DNA from: Neocallimastix lanati (nom. inval.)
Taxonomy: Eukaryota; Neocallimastigomycota; Neocallimastigomycetes; Neocallimastigales; Neocallimastigaceae
DNA length: 64,000 bases
NCBI GenBank assembly: GCA_016946835.1
Contig: JACVTC010000001.1
Coordinates: forward strand, 354,501 to 418,500
Reading direction: 5' to 3'
The notes below the pieces were generated by a model. That model saw only the letters and a list, made by a program, of their open reading frames with translations. It did not search any database and was not told the origin of the DNA. Below, piece after piece: positions 35,489 through 48,000 of this stretch; the stretch's first letter is position 1; every line of letters starts with the position of its first letter. Made by a program: the position numbers and the translations under genes.

Positions 35489-37421
35489 TTTTTTTTTTTT
35501 TTTTTTTTAGACTAGGAAGAGAATACACTTCCAGTGTTTTATTAAATAGTTTAAAATATTTTTATGTATTACATTTTATAAAAAAAATATACATTATATA
35601 ATTAAAAGATAAAAAAAAAATAAAATTTATATAAAAGATTAAGTAAAACTAAAAAAAAAAAAAAAAAAATAAAATAAAATTAAACATTAACAAATTTTAA
35701 TTTATCAAAAAAAAAAATTTTATTTAATATAGAATAAAAATAAATTCAAAAGCTAAAAAAATTTCTGTGTTGATGTATACTCTATGTAGTAACATGATCA
35801 CCATTATAATCTAAAATAATAAAACAAAGAAGTAACATTTTTAAAATAGATAGTGTGGTATTCACTAAACTCTCCTTTGAACCACAAGAAAGACCATCAA
35901 AAAGTTGAATTACTTACTATAGGTTCTGTGCTGTTAGTTAATGCGTATTGATGAGAATTAACAGGACTTCTAACTGCATTATTCCTTTGCTTTATTGGTA
36001 CGACGTCGGCACTCTTGGTAATGAAAATGTTTTTGGTAAACCTCTCAAAAAGTAACTCAAGAGAGCTACTGATGATCGATAATTATATTAGCAAGATATT
36101 TGGCAAGCCCCACAATATGCCAAACAGTAGACCCCAGTGATTTTTTTAGGAGTTGTTCACATAAATGTCCCTGTTCTCTAGTATCGAATTGTAACTCATC
36201 TTAAGCTGAAATTCCACCAAGAAGGAATATATATATATACTTGTTTATGAAATTTTCATATTCTAAAATATTATAAAAAAGAAGGAAGTAAGGAAAGATT
36301 CCTTTATTTTATTTGCAAATAAAATGAAATGGTCATCAATAAAATCTAAAGATTACATCGACATAAAGAAAAGGTAGAGCATTCAAATATCCAATAAATA
36401 AAAAGATTGTTCACCTTTTCCACAACAAAGGCAAAATTTAGGACAATCGTCAAAAATTCTACCACTTTTAATTGCAATAGTGGTATTATATTTATAACCA
36501 GTTCTTAATCTTAAGATCCAGTTAAAACCAAAACTTAAATGACTGAATTCAAGGCTGAGTTTGAATAGATTTCTAATATATATAAATTTGAAGTTATCGT
36601 AATTCGTACCTTTGATTCCTTGGAAATTTACCAACATCAGATCAATAAGATTCAATAACATCTTTGAATTTAGTGATATTCTTTTTCTTATTTTTCTTGT
36701 AGAGCACCAGTGATTTTTTCGACCAAGAATAACATGGCATGGAAGGGATATGTTTTATAAGATCTTTAATGATACATTTTGAATTTCTCCATTTATAAAA
36801 GTATTTTATTTGAAGAGGAGCACATAAGCCGGCAATTGGAAATACTTGAAGATCACAAGAAAAGGCATAAACACAAACCGTTGAATTTCTTTTGATATAA
36901 TACTTAACATTTTTTTCTTTTCCTTTTCAATATTAAGATAATCTTTCTTAGTTCGAGGAGCCAGAATCAATACACCACAACAATGAATTGTTAATGACAT
37001 TCTTAAAATTGTTTTTGTTTGAACCTAAGAGTGGAGCAAAATATAATGTTTTGCTAATAATATATAATTGAATAATAGATCTTTTAAAAGTTAATGGAAT
37101 TTTATTATTGGATAAAAAAAAACTAGAGAAAGATAATAAGAATTTTCTAACTTTAGTGTTCATATAAGTGATAAAAGGCTCAAGGGAAAAATCATTACTG
37201 AAGGGGATATCTAAGTAAATATACACAGATTTTTTAGGAACAGAATACATACTAAGGGGAAATGTAGGTTCTTTATAACCAGGAAATAAAACAAACTTTA
37301 AGGGTTTAATAATCATTGTAGCTTATTTATTGATATCAAAAGACATTTCATTTTTATTAGCCCAACGAAAAACAAGATAAAATAGAGCCTTCATTTTTTC
37401 ATTCACTAGAGGCTATAAGAA
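35489..37421 (-). mobile_element. LINE A, 5'-truncated, unit 2
   Basis: This copy is nearly identical to LINE A at 13390-15325. It has poly-T at its 3' end, the C-terminal CLCCGKGEQ knuckle region at 36383-36661, and the RT thumb region at 36948-37316. All broken frames are shared with unit 1, so it duplicated as dead DNA with the rest of the unit. Confidence 0.7.
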
Positions 37422-38186
37422 TTTTTTTTTTTTTTTTTTTTTTTTTTTAGACGGGGAAGAGAATACACTTCCATAACTTTATTAATTTTATTTTAAAAAA
37501 TACATGTAAGTGAAAAGTACATTTAAAATTAAAAATAAAAAAAAAAAATTTAAAAAATAAAAAAAATAAAAAAGCTCAAAAATACAATGTATTTCGGCAA
37601 GTTGTACTATGCGGGAATTTTTCCCTTCCTAACAAATAAAAAAGAAATAAAAACCAAGAAGTAACATCTTTAAAATAGATAGTGTGGTGTCCACTACACT
37701 CTCTCCGGATTCATCATTTATTGAACTACTAGGGCGAGATTCACCCTTCGTAGAAATAGAAGATGATCCTGTATTATCATTATGCCTTATCAGTACGACG
37801 TCGACGCTCTTGGATAAGTTTGGTATTTTGCAATACCTATAAAATAATAGCTCAAACGAACTACTAATGATAGGTATTGCACTTGTTAAGAATTCCGCCA
37901 AGCCCACAATTTTTGGAAATAGGTGACTCGGATGAACCTTTGAAAAGTAATTCATTTAATTGTCTCTGTTCCCCACTATCGAAATGTAGCTCATTTAAAA
38001 CTAAAGTCCTACCAAGAAGGAACAAGTATATATAATGATTGATATAATCTTCAAAATCAGTAATAGAGTCATAGAAAGAAAGAGGATTACACACTCTTAA
38101 TCTTCCTAAGGAATTTAAACATAGAGATCATCGATGAAATTTAAAGAATTCCATCTAAAAGATGCAAGAGCATCGCATTTAAAAAT
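37422..38186 (-). mobile_element. LINE B, nested in LINE A (unit 2)
   Basis: This is the same nested insertion as at 15326-16090, at an offset of 22096. The open C-terminal frames lie at 37864-38094 and 37629-37955. The shared insertion point shows that it predates the unit 1/unit 2 duplication. Confidence 0.65.
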
Positions 38187-38971
38187 CCTTTATTTTTTTT
38201 TTTTTTTTTTTTTTTTTTTTATTTTTTTTATAAAGACGGCAGTAAAAAATATAATTTTTTAAAAAAAAAAAAAAGAAAATACTATATATTTACATAATAA
38301 TTATATCATAAACAATCTCAATTAGACAATTAAACAAGTCATATACCAAATACTCTTTTTATATATATATATATATATATATATTTTTAATATTAATAAA
38401 TATTTAATAAATAAATTTTATTTTTATTTTATTTTATTTTATTTTATTTTATTTTTATTTTATTTTTATTTTATTTTTTATTTATTTGATAATTTAAATA
38501 TTTAAATTATAAAAAAAAATGAAAAATAAAAAAAAAAAAAAAAAAAATAATTAACTATTATAAGTATTAATTTTTACATAAATATTATTAAAATAAAATA
38601 AAAAAAAAAAAAAATAAAAATAAATAAAAAAAAATTTTTTATCATTTTTTATTTTTTTTTTTTAAAAAAGAATTTACTATTATTCTTATTTAATTTTTCT
38701 ATCTAAATAAATATATATAGAAATAAATAAATCATAATAAACTATTTAATAATTATTAAATTATTTTTAATAATTATTTTCATAAATTAATGATTAAATA
38801 ATAAATATAATTTTTTTTTTAATACTTTAAATTTTATATGTAATTCTTTTTTTAAAAAAAAATAAAAAATTAAAATAAAAATTTTAAAATATAATAGATT
38901 TTTGGTACAAAATTTTTTTTTTTTAGTATAAAAAATATAATTAATAAATTTAAAAAACGTTTAATCAAAAC
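38187..38971. other. AT-rich 3' flank of gene copy III
   Basis: The poly-T tract, TA run and TTTTA repeats are the same as at 16091-16875. The stretch probably contains the 3' UTR of the chitin-binding gene. No gene is visible. Confidence 0.4.
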
Positions 38972-40136
38972 TTAATTATTACATTTTCCGAATTCAGATT
39001 GACATCCTTTAGCAATGGAACAATGATTACTGCTTCTACCACAATATCCATACTTACTACAACATTCATTAGATGGACATTGACCATCCTTCTTACCACA
39101 TCTACCGTTAGTGGATTGTTTTAATTTACATTGACCAAATTCAGATTGACATCCCTTATCAATGGAACAATGATCACTACTTCTACCACAATATCCATAC
39201 TTACTACAACATTCATTAGATGGACATTGACCATCTTTTTTACCACATCTACCTGTTGTGGAGGTTGGAAGATTTGATGAGGCTGTTTTGGTTGAGGATG
39301 TTTTAGTTGTAGATGTTTTTGAGCTAGTTTCACATTGACCAAATTCTGATTGACATCCCTTAGCAACGGAACAATAACTCGACGTAGTACCACAATAACC
39401 ATACTTACTACAACATTTTCCAGATGGACATTGACCATCCTTTTTACCACATCTACCTGTTGTAGAGGTTGGAATATTTGAAATGGTAGTAGTTTTAGTT
39501 ACAGTCTTTTTTGTGGTTTTAGTCGTAGATGGATTTGGATTTGAGCTATCTCTACATTGACCAAATTCTGATTGACATCCCTTAGCAATTGAACAATAAC
39601 TCGACGTAGTTCCACAATAACCATACTTACTACAACATTCATTAGATGGACATTGACCATCTTCCTTACCACATTTACCTGTCTTAGAGGTTGGAAGATT
39701 TGATGATGCTGTTTTAGTAGTTGATGTTTTAGTAGTTGATGTTTTAGTAGAAGATGTTTTAGTAGAAGATGTTTTAGTAGAAGATGTTTTAGTAGAAGAT
39801 GTTTTAGTAGAAGATGTTTTAGTAGAAGATGTTTTAGTAGAAGATGTTTTAGAGGTAGATGTTTTAGTAGAAGATGTTTTAGTAGAAGATGTTTTAGAGG
39901 TAGATGTTTTAGTAGAAGACGTTTTAGAGGTAGATGTTTTTGTAGTTGATGTTTTTGCTGAATCGGAAGAACATTCCTTATAAATCTTTTCATAATCCTC
40001 AAATCTTAATCTTAAACATGGAATCTCTACTCCTTTATCAATACAGAGATTATTATTATCTTCATCGTAATTACACATTATTAATTTTGAATTAGTTAAA
40101 ATTCTTCCTTTAAGATTATAATTTCCACTTAAATCA
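38972..40136 (-). other. Exon 37 of copy III: C-cap, TKTS linker, four CBM18 domains
   Basis: The exon starts at the acceptor AG at 40137-40138 with DLSGNYNLKGRILTN, the C-cap shared with exon 23. The linker of repeated TKTS units spans about 39685-39956. CBM18 domains lie at 39554-39673, 39332-39451, 39128-39247 and 38981-39100, and all eight Cys are present in each. Domains three and four (YCGRSSDHC and YCGRSSNHC) are most alike, suggesting recent internal duplication. Confidence 0.9.
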
Positions 40137-41774
40137 CTAATTTTATATATATATATATAAATAAAAAAAATTAAAAAAAAGATATTAGAACAAATTAGAA
40201 CAATGATTATTTAATCCAATAATATTACAATAAAATTTGTTAATTTAACACTTAATTATATTTGAAAATTTTATATTTAATTTTTTTAGCTATTACTATT
40301 CATTAATTTTTTTTTTTTTTTCAAATATAAAATTATTTTTTAATTACATTAATTCAAGATTAGGAAAAGAGTTTAAGTATTGTGGAATTTCTTCATCTAT
40401 TTCATTATAAAATAAATCACTATAAAAATAGTTAATATATATATAAATACAATATAGAATATTATTAAAATATTGTTATTTAATTTATTTATTAGGAAAT
40501 ATTAATCATTATTCAAATCTCAGATTTTAATTTAATAATAATCATGTATAGGATAAATATGAATACATACAGAGTACGAAGTTTGGTAAATTGTTCTAAG
40601 AAACTTGGGAATTTTTTTAATCCAATACTACTTAAACCTCTAAAATATATATATATATATATATTTATATATTTATATGAGTAATTAAAATTATAAAATG
40701 AAAAAAAAATTATTAACATTAATAAATTAATTTATGAAAATATTTCTTGATTAATAAATTATTTTTAATTAACAAAAATAAAATTAATAAAATAAAATAA
40801 AATAAAACAAAATTAAATAAAATAAAAATTTTTGAAAATATGATAATAAACTTTAAATAGAAAAGGTAATTTGGGATATACTAACAAATTTTCAAGATCA
40901 GTAAAGTTTTTTATAATATCTAAATTATTAGCCATTCCATGAATTCCATTTAAATAACTATATTTAAGAAAAAAAAATTTTTTTTTTTAAATAATTTTTT
41001 AATTAATGAATTTTTTTTTTTTTTTTTTTTTTTTAATAATAATATAGATATAAAATAAGAAAGGTAAAACTTACAGGGATTTAAGATTCTTAAGATTTGC
41101 TAATTCTTTTGGAATTTTTAATCTTTTATTATAGCTTAATTTACTAAATAAAAAAAAAAAAAAAACAAAATTTAAACATAAACATACAATATAATTTTAA
41201 TAAATAAAATTAATTTTTAATGAATAATAAAATTATAAAAATTAAATATTATTCTAATGTATTAATTGAAAAAATATTTAAAATTATATTCAAATTTTAA
41301 TGGTTGAAATTATATTTCATAATTAAAAATATTTAAAATTATATTTATATTTTAGTTGAAAAAATTTCTTCACGTTTTACTCATTAAAAATACTTTAGAA
41401 AAAAAAAATTATCTTATAAAACACTAACAGATATACAAGGTTCTTTAAGTTTTCGATTTCTTTTGGAATTTCGGATATTCTATTATTATTTAAAGCACTA
41501 TAAAAATAATAATAATAAAAAATAATGTTTAATTATTAATATAAATAATTGATTTATTATATATTATATATTTTATATAAATGATTATATTAATATAAAT
41601 TAATAATAATAATAATAAAATAATAATAAAAAATAAAGTTACAGATTTTCAAGATTTGTAAGTTCAAATAATTTTTTTGGTAAAGTATCCAATTCATAAT
41701 ATAAATTAGAAATAGTTCTATGTTTAATCATTTATTTATTATAGATATTTATTTGATATGAAAAAAATTAATTA

Positions 41775-41805
<31 letters not shown>

Positions 41806-42179
41806 CTTATTATTAAATTATTTATTATTTATTATTTAATTATTATATTATTAATTATTTAATTATTATTTTTTATTTAAATATTAAAAATTTTTTATTT
41901 ACAAATTTTTCAAATTAGGCAAAGAATAAATGTACGATGGTATATTATTCTTTTTAAAATCTGTACAATCACTAATTTCTCTATTTTAAAATAACAAATA
42001 TAAAAGTTTGTTAGAAATTTATAAAATTATAAATCTTAAATAACTATTCTAATATATTTATTAATATAAATTATAAATATTTATTAATAATTAAATATAT
42101 ATACTAACAAGCTTTTTAAGTTTTTAAGTTTACTTAAAACATCAGTATTAACGGATTTTCTTGAGTAACTTAAGAATGT

Positions 42180-42213
<34 letters not shown>

Positions 42214-44965
42214 ATATTTTTATAATAAATATTCAATTAATTTTAAAAAAAAAATTATTCATTTTATATTTAAATAAAAAAATAACAGAAAAAAAAATTT
42301 TTTTTATATATAAAAGAATAATAAATAGTAGATAAAAAAATATTTTTTTTTTTTTTAAATATTACAGATTTTCCAAGTTTGTTAACTTTGATAAATCGTT
42401 TACACCATTTTTAGTTAAGAATACATTTTCTATATGACTTTTATATATATATATATATAATAAATACATTAAACATTTTTAAATATATAAAATATACAGG
42501 TTAATTATATTAATATTATGAAAAAAAAATCACGTATATTATATAGTAAAATAAAATTAAAAAAAAAAAAAAAAAAAAAAAGGATATTTTATTTCCTTAT
42601 ATTAATATTTTTTTTAATTATTTAAAATGCTAAAATAAAGAATATAAAATAAAAATTTATATTTACAGGTTCTTTAAAGTAGGAATATTTGGAAAATCAT
42701 TTAATATATTGAAAGCATAAGAATATGGCATATAATATTTACTATGTAATATATAAATATATATTAAAAATAAAATATATATGATTATATAAATATATAT
42801 TAAAAATAAAATATATATGATTATATAAATATATATTAAAAATAAAATATATATGATTATATAAATATATATTAAAAATAAAATATATATGATTATATAA
42901 ATATATATTAAAAATAAAAAAAAAATATATTATAATTTTATAAATTTATATTTGTAATTCTATAATAAAATATATATCTGATATTATCTGATATATATAT
43001 ATATTTTTTAAATTTTTATTCTTCAAAGATTTGTAAATTATCTTTTTATTTCTTTGATCATTTTATGCTAAAATTTTATCTTTATTTATCTATTGAATAA
43101 TTAATATAATTAATATTTTTTTTTTTTAATTTTAATTAATTATTCAATAGATAAATAAATTATTTCTAATCATAAAGAATTAATAAAATTAATATATGAA
43201 AATATCAGAAAATTAAAAATTCTTTATTTTCATATATTTATTTTATTAATTCATTAACCCAAAAATACAAATATTTTCTATTGTACATTTATGATTAAAT
43301 GATATAAAGGTTTTATTAAAAAAAAAATAAAAAAGATTTTTTTTCAATCTTCCAAAATACTATTTATTATTTAAACAATGGATAAATTTAATGTGTTTAT
43401 ACTTACAACTCCTTAAGATTTTTAATATTTTCTAATGGTTTCAAAGAAATTTCATTGATAAATGGAATAGCAATTTCACTTTTAATATATTATATAATAA
43501 TAGTAGATAATTTATAAAATTAATAATAAGAATAATAAGAATAAAATTGTATTAGTGATGGTTGATGTCAGTCACAAATAATGTATTTTTGTAATCTAGA
43601 TTAAAAATGTACTCAATATTAATCTTATTATTTCATTAGAACATACAGTTTTTCAAGATTTTTTAATTTTGAAATATCCTCTAAAGTTTTCTGAGTAAGG
43701 TCTTCTTCAGAGTCAATTTTAATTGTTCTATATAAAATAATTATATTATTATATGAAAACAATGAAAAAGAAAATTATTATTATTATTATTATTTATTAT
43801 TTTTTTTTTTACAATATTTTTATTTTGTTATCTCAATATTTAAATATTTACAATTCTTTCAAGGAAGATATTGATGTAATCATAGAAATGTAAGTTTCAT
43901 AATTCTCATCAAAACTATATATATAATTCCTATTATTATATTATAATAAAAATAATAAAAAAAGTAAAAAATAAAAAAAAAAAAAAAAAAAAAAAAAAAC
44001 ATAAATGTTATTACATTTTCTATAATTTTAAACTATTTTTTTTATGTATTATATACACTAGTCTAATGTTTACATTTTCCATGTATTAATTTAAAAAAAA
44101 TTTTTTTATAATATATATATACATCCTTTCATTATATTTTAAAAATAAAATTCAACTTACAAATAAATAATTTCACCGGCATCATTTACTTTACATTCTT
44201 TTAAAGGTAATTCATAATGATCGCTTAATCTTCGAATTTGATTCCTCATTTCTTCACATTTATTTAAGCATAAACCATATTCTTGTTGGCAACCTTCCTT
44301 AATGGAACAGCTGGTTTCTTTGGAAGAACAAATACCATCTTTACCACAACATTGACCTTCAGGACATTTACCAATTCCTTTTCCGCACTTATCATTATTC
44401 GTTGAAGTGGAACAATGCTTTTTTGGGATATATATTTCATCAAAACTGTAATTATAATTTAAACAATCCATATCTTTAGCAATACAAAGACTATAATCTG
44501 AACTATAATAACAATTCGTTAAACTTGGATTTGTTAAAGTTTTACCGAGAATATTAACATTTCCAGAAAGATTTCTTTGTTTATAAATATAGGATAAATT
44601 ATTATAAATGATGATAATTAGTTTTCAGTTTTCATTATTATTTTTTCATTTTTTTATATGCATATATCTATATAGTTAAACACTTCAATATCCTATTTTA
44701 CTTACATGTATTCAAGTTTAGATAAACTATTAAGAGAATCTGGTAATTCATCATATATTTTATTTACTTCTAAGTTGCTAATATTATTTAAACGGGTCGA
44801 AAAAATAAAATAATTAAAAATATTTGAATTATTATTATTTGTATTATTATTAATTAGGTAATGATGATGATTATTTGTTTTAATATTATGATGATGATTA
44901 TTTGTTTTAATATTATGATGATGATTATGATAATTATAATTATTATAATTATGATTATGATTATA

Positions 44966-45000
<35 letters not shown>

Positions 45001-48000
45001 AAATTAAAAATTTATATCAATTCTATTTTTACAGGTATTCAAGATTTTTAGCATTTCCTAAAGATTCTGGTATTTTGGAAATTTTATTATAATCCAATTT
45101 CCTTTTATTTAATAATTAAAGCAAATAAAAAAAATATATTGTTAATCGATAAAATTTAATTTTGATAACTTTTATATTAATATTTATATTTCGAAAAAAA
45201 AATGTATATGCATATTTTATTACATTATTATTATTATTTTATTATTATTAAAACACTTACAAATATTTAAGATTTTTTAATTTTCCAATAGATTCAGGAA
45301 GATTATTAATTTTATTTTCATTTGCATCTCTATTAAATTTATTTAATGTGGTAAAAAATAAAAAATTAAGAAAATATATTAGACTAAACAATTTAACTAT
45401 AATGAATCCTTTTTTACATATATATAAAAAAAATTTTTTTTATCAAAGAAATAAAAAATTATTTTGTATATATAGTTTCTCTTTTTTTTAAAAAAAAAAA
45501 AAAATTTTTTTTTCTTATAGTTTATATTTACAATATTTCAAGATTTTCTAGATTTCCAAGAGATTCAGGTAAAGTAGTAAGTTTGTTACCTTCAATACGA
45601 CTTTTTTAAATTAATATATGTAAATAATTTAATTGTAAATTAAGTCATACAAAATTAAAAAAAAAAAAAAAAAATTTTAATTTAATAATTTTTATTCTTT
45701 AATCAATTACATTTCTTTAAGATTGGTTAAATTGCCAAAAGATTCGGGTAATGTAGTAATTTCATTGTAAGACAATTCACTTTAAATAATAATAATTTAA
45801 ATAGATCAAAATGAAATAATAAAAAAAAAAAAAAAAATAGTATATTAGTTATAGAAAGGAATCACATTATATTATCTTCATTTTAATTTATTCATTATTG
45901 AAATATATATATATATTATAATTTTAATTTTTCTAAAGTCATTTACAAAATACTAAGATTTTTTAATTCCCCAATTTTTTCTGGAATTTTTGTAAGTTTA
46001 TTACATTTTAAATTTCTATAAATAAATATTTTAGGTAGTTTATATTTATATATAAACAGAATGTCAATAAAATATAAAAAAATAATCATAAATTTATTTA
46101 GTATTAGGATAATTAACTATAATATAAATATTAGATATGTATATTAAGATTTTAATCAATTTACAAATTTTCAAGCTTTTCTAATTTTACTATGGATTCA
46201 GGTAGAGTAGTAATTTCATTATCACTTAAATCACTTATAATGATTAAATAATGATTAAATTAATATATAAATATTGAAATTATTTTTTTATTATAAATAA
46301 AAAGGAATAAATTAAAAATAATAATATTTAAATAGTTACAAAATAACAAGATTTTTGAGGTTTTTAATTTTATCAGATATTGAAGTAATCTGTTGTCCAT
46401 GAAATGATCTATTTATAATAATTTTATATATTTTTTTTATTAATTTAAATATCCCAATAATATCAGTAGAAATATATATAAAATAAATATATATATATAT
46501 TTGGATTAATTTTCTAATTTTATTGTAATTGTTAGTCTAAATATATAGAAACTTACAATTCCTTCAAGTTTTCTAATGAATAAATTGATTCAGGAATACT
46601 TTTCAATTCATTGTAGGTAATACGTCTATAATCATATAATAATAATATGTGTGTATATTTTTATTAATGTGTTCATCTATCATCATATTAATTAATTATT
46701 AATTATATATATAGGAATAACGAAAAAAAAAAGGTAGACTGATATATAAATAACAAATGATTTAATATATAATAAATTTTATGATTACAATTTTTCTAAA
46801 CTGGTTAAAGAAGCAATTTCTTCAAAATTAGCATTAGATAATTCTATCTCATCAATATATCTTTAGTATTATTTTTTATGAATGAATTTATTACAGTGTT
46901 ATATGAAATAAATAACTGTAAGTATAAATATATTATTTGTATTTTATAGATATATAAAATATTTATAATGTACAATATATAAATTAAAAATTTTATTTAC
47001 AATTCTTTTAAACCTTTAGGAAATTTTAATTTAAATTTATCTTTCTCATAACCATTATATTTGCCAATATTTCTTTAAAAAAATTTTTTTTGAACATTCA
47101 TTTAAAATAGATTGGTTTTTAATTTTTTTTTAAAAATTTATATAAAAAAAAATATATATAATTTGGGAATTATGTAAATATATATATATATGTATATTCA
47201 GATATATAAAATAAACTCATATTAAACAAATATATTAATATATATTTTTTTTACTTACAAAACTTTAAGATTATTAAGATTTTCAAAGGGATCAATGCTT
47301 ACTGAATTTATATTAATAGTTCTAAATTTAATATATTAGAATTGATTTGATAAAACAAATCAATATTAATATTAAAACTATTTTTTATTATTAAAAAAAA
47401 AATCCACATAAATGAAAAAAAAAAAAAATTTACAAAGTTTCAAGTTTGGTCAATTTTCCAATTTCATTCACATTATCATTTGAGAGATTAATATCAATTG
47501 CTCTATGAATAATTAAAATCAAATAAAAAAAATTTTTTTCATATTAATAAGTGTACTCTTATAATAATAAATGATAACCTTTATTTACAATTACTATAAA
47601 TAATAGGACTTACAATGATTCTATATTTTTAGGAAGCTTAAAGCTAATATTTTCGCTAATGTTATGTTCACTATAAGGAAATAATGATCTAATCATTAAA
47701 TAAAAACAATACATATATTATAAATTAATATTTTATTAATATATATAATAATTAATAATTATTGAATAGTTAATAATTATTGAATAAATAAACTATTATA
47801 TTATTTTATTTACAAATCTTTGAGCTTATCCATTTTTGTTAAATCAATTGTTAATGACGAATCTATACCAATCGATCTAACAAATAATAATAATAAATAT
47901 AAATGAATTATTAGTCATCATAAAATATAAAGTAAATAAAAAAAAATAAAAAAATAAAAATTAAAAAATATAAATGTAATAAAAATCAATAATATTATTT

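Larger units (their letters stand above)
40348..43914 (-). other. LRR block 2 of copy III (exons 24-36)
   Basis: The exons, in transcript order, are 43852-43914, 43647-43727, 43407-43478, 42667-42741, 42366-42437, 42109-42180, 41903-41980, 41643-41717, 41429-41497, 41075-41143, 40886-40957, 40571-40639 and 40348-40419. All lengths are multiples of three, and each exon begins and ends inside a Leu codon or its equivalent. Donors include GTAAAT, GTATGT and GTTAGT. The clearest repeats are exon 32 (NNNRISEIPKEIENLKNL) and exon 33 (SYNKRLKIPKELANLKNL). Confidence 0.85.

Noticed and set aside
38981-39673. Regular repeats resembling a CRISPR array
   Set aside because: The repeats are protein-coding CBM18 domains and TKTS codons, and the single-LRR exons are likewise coding. 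The spacing varies and no cas genes are present.
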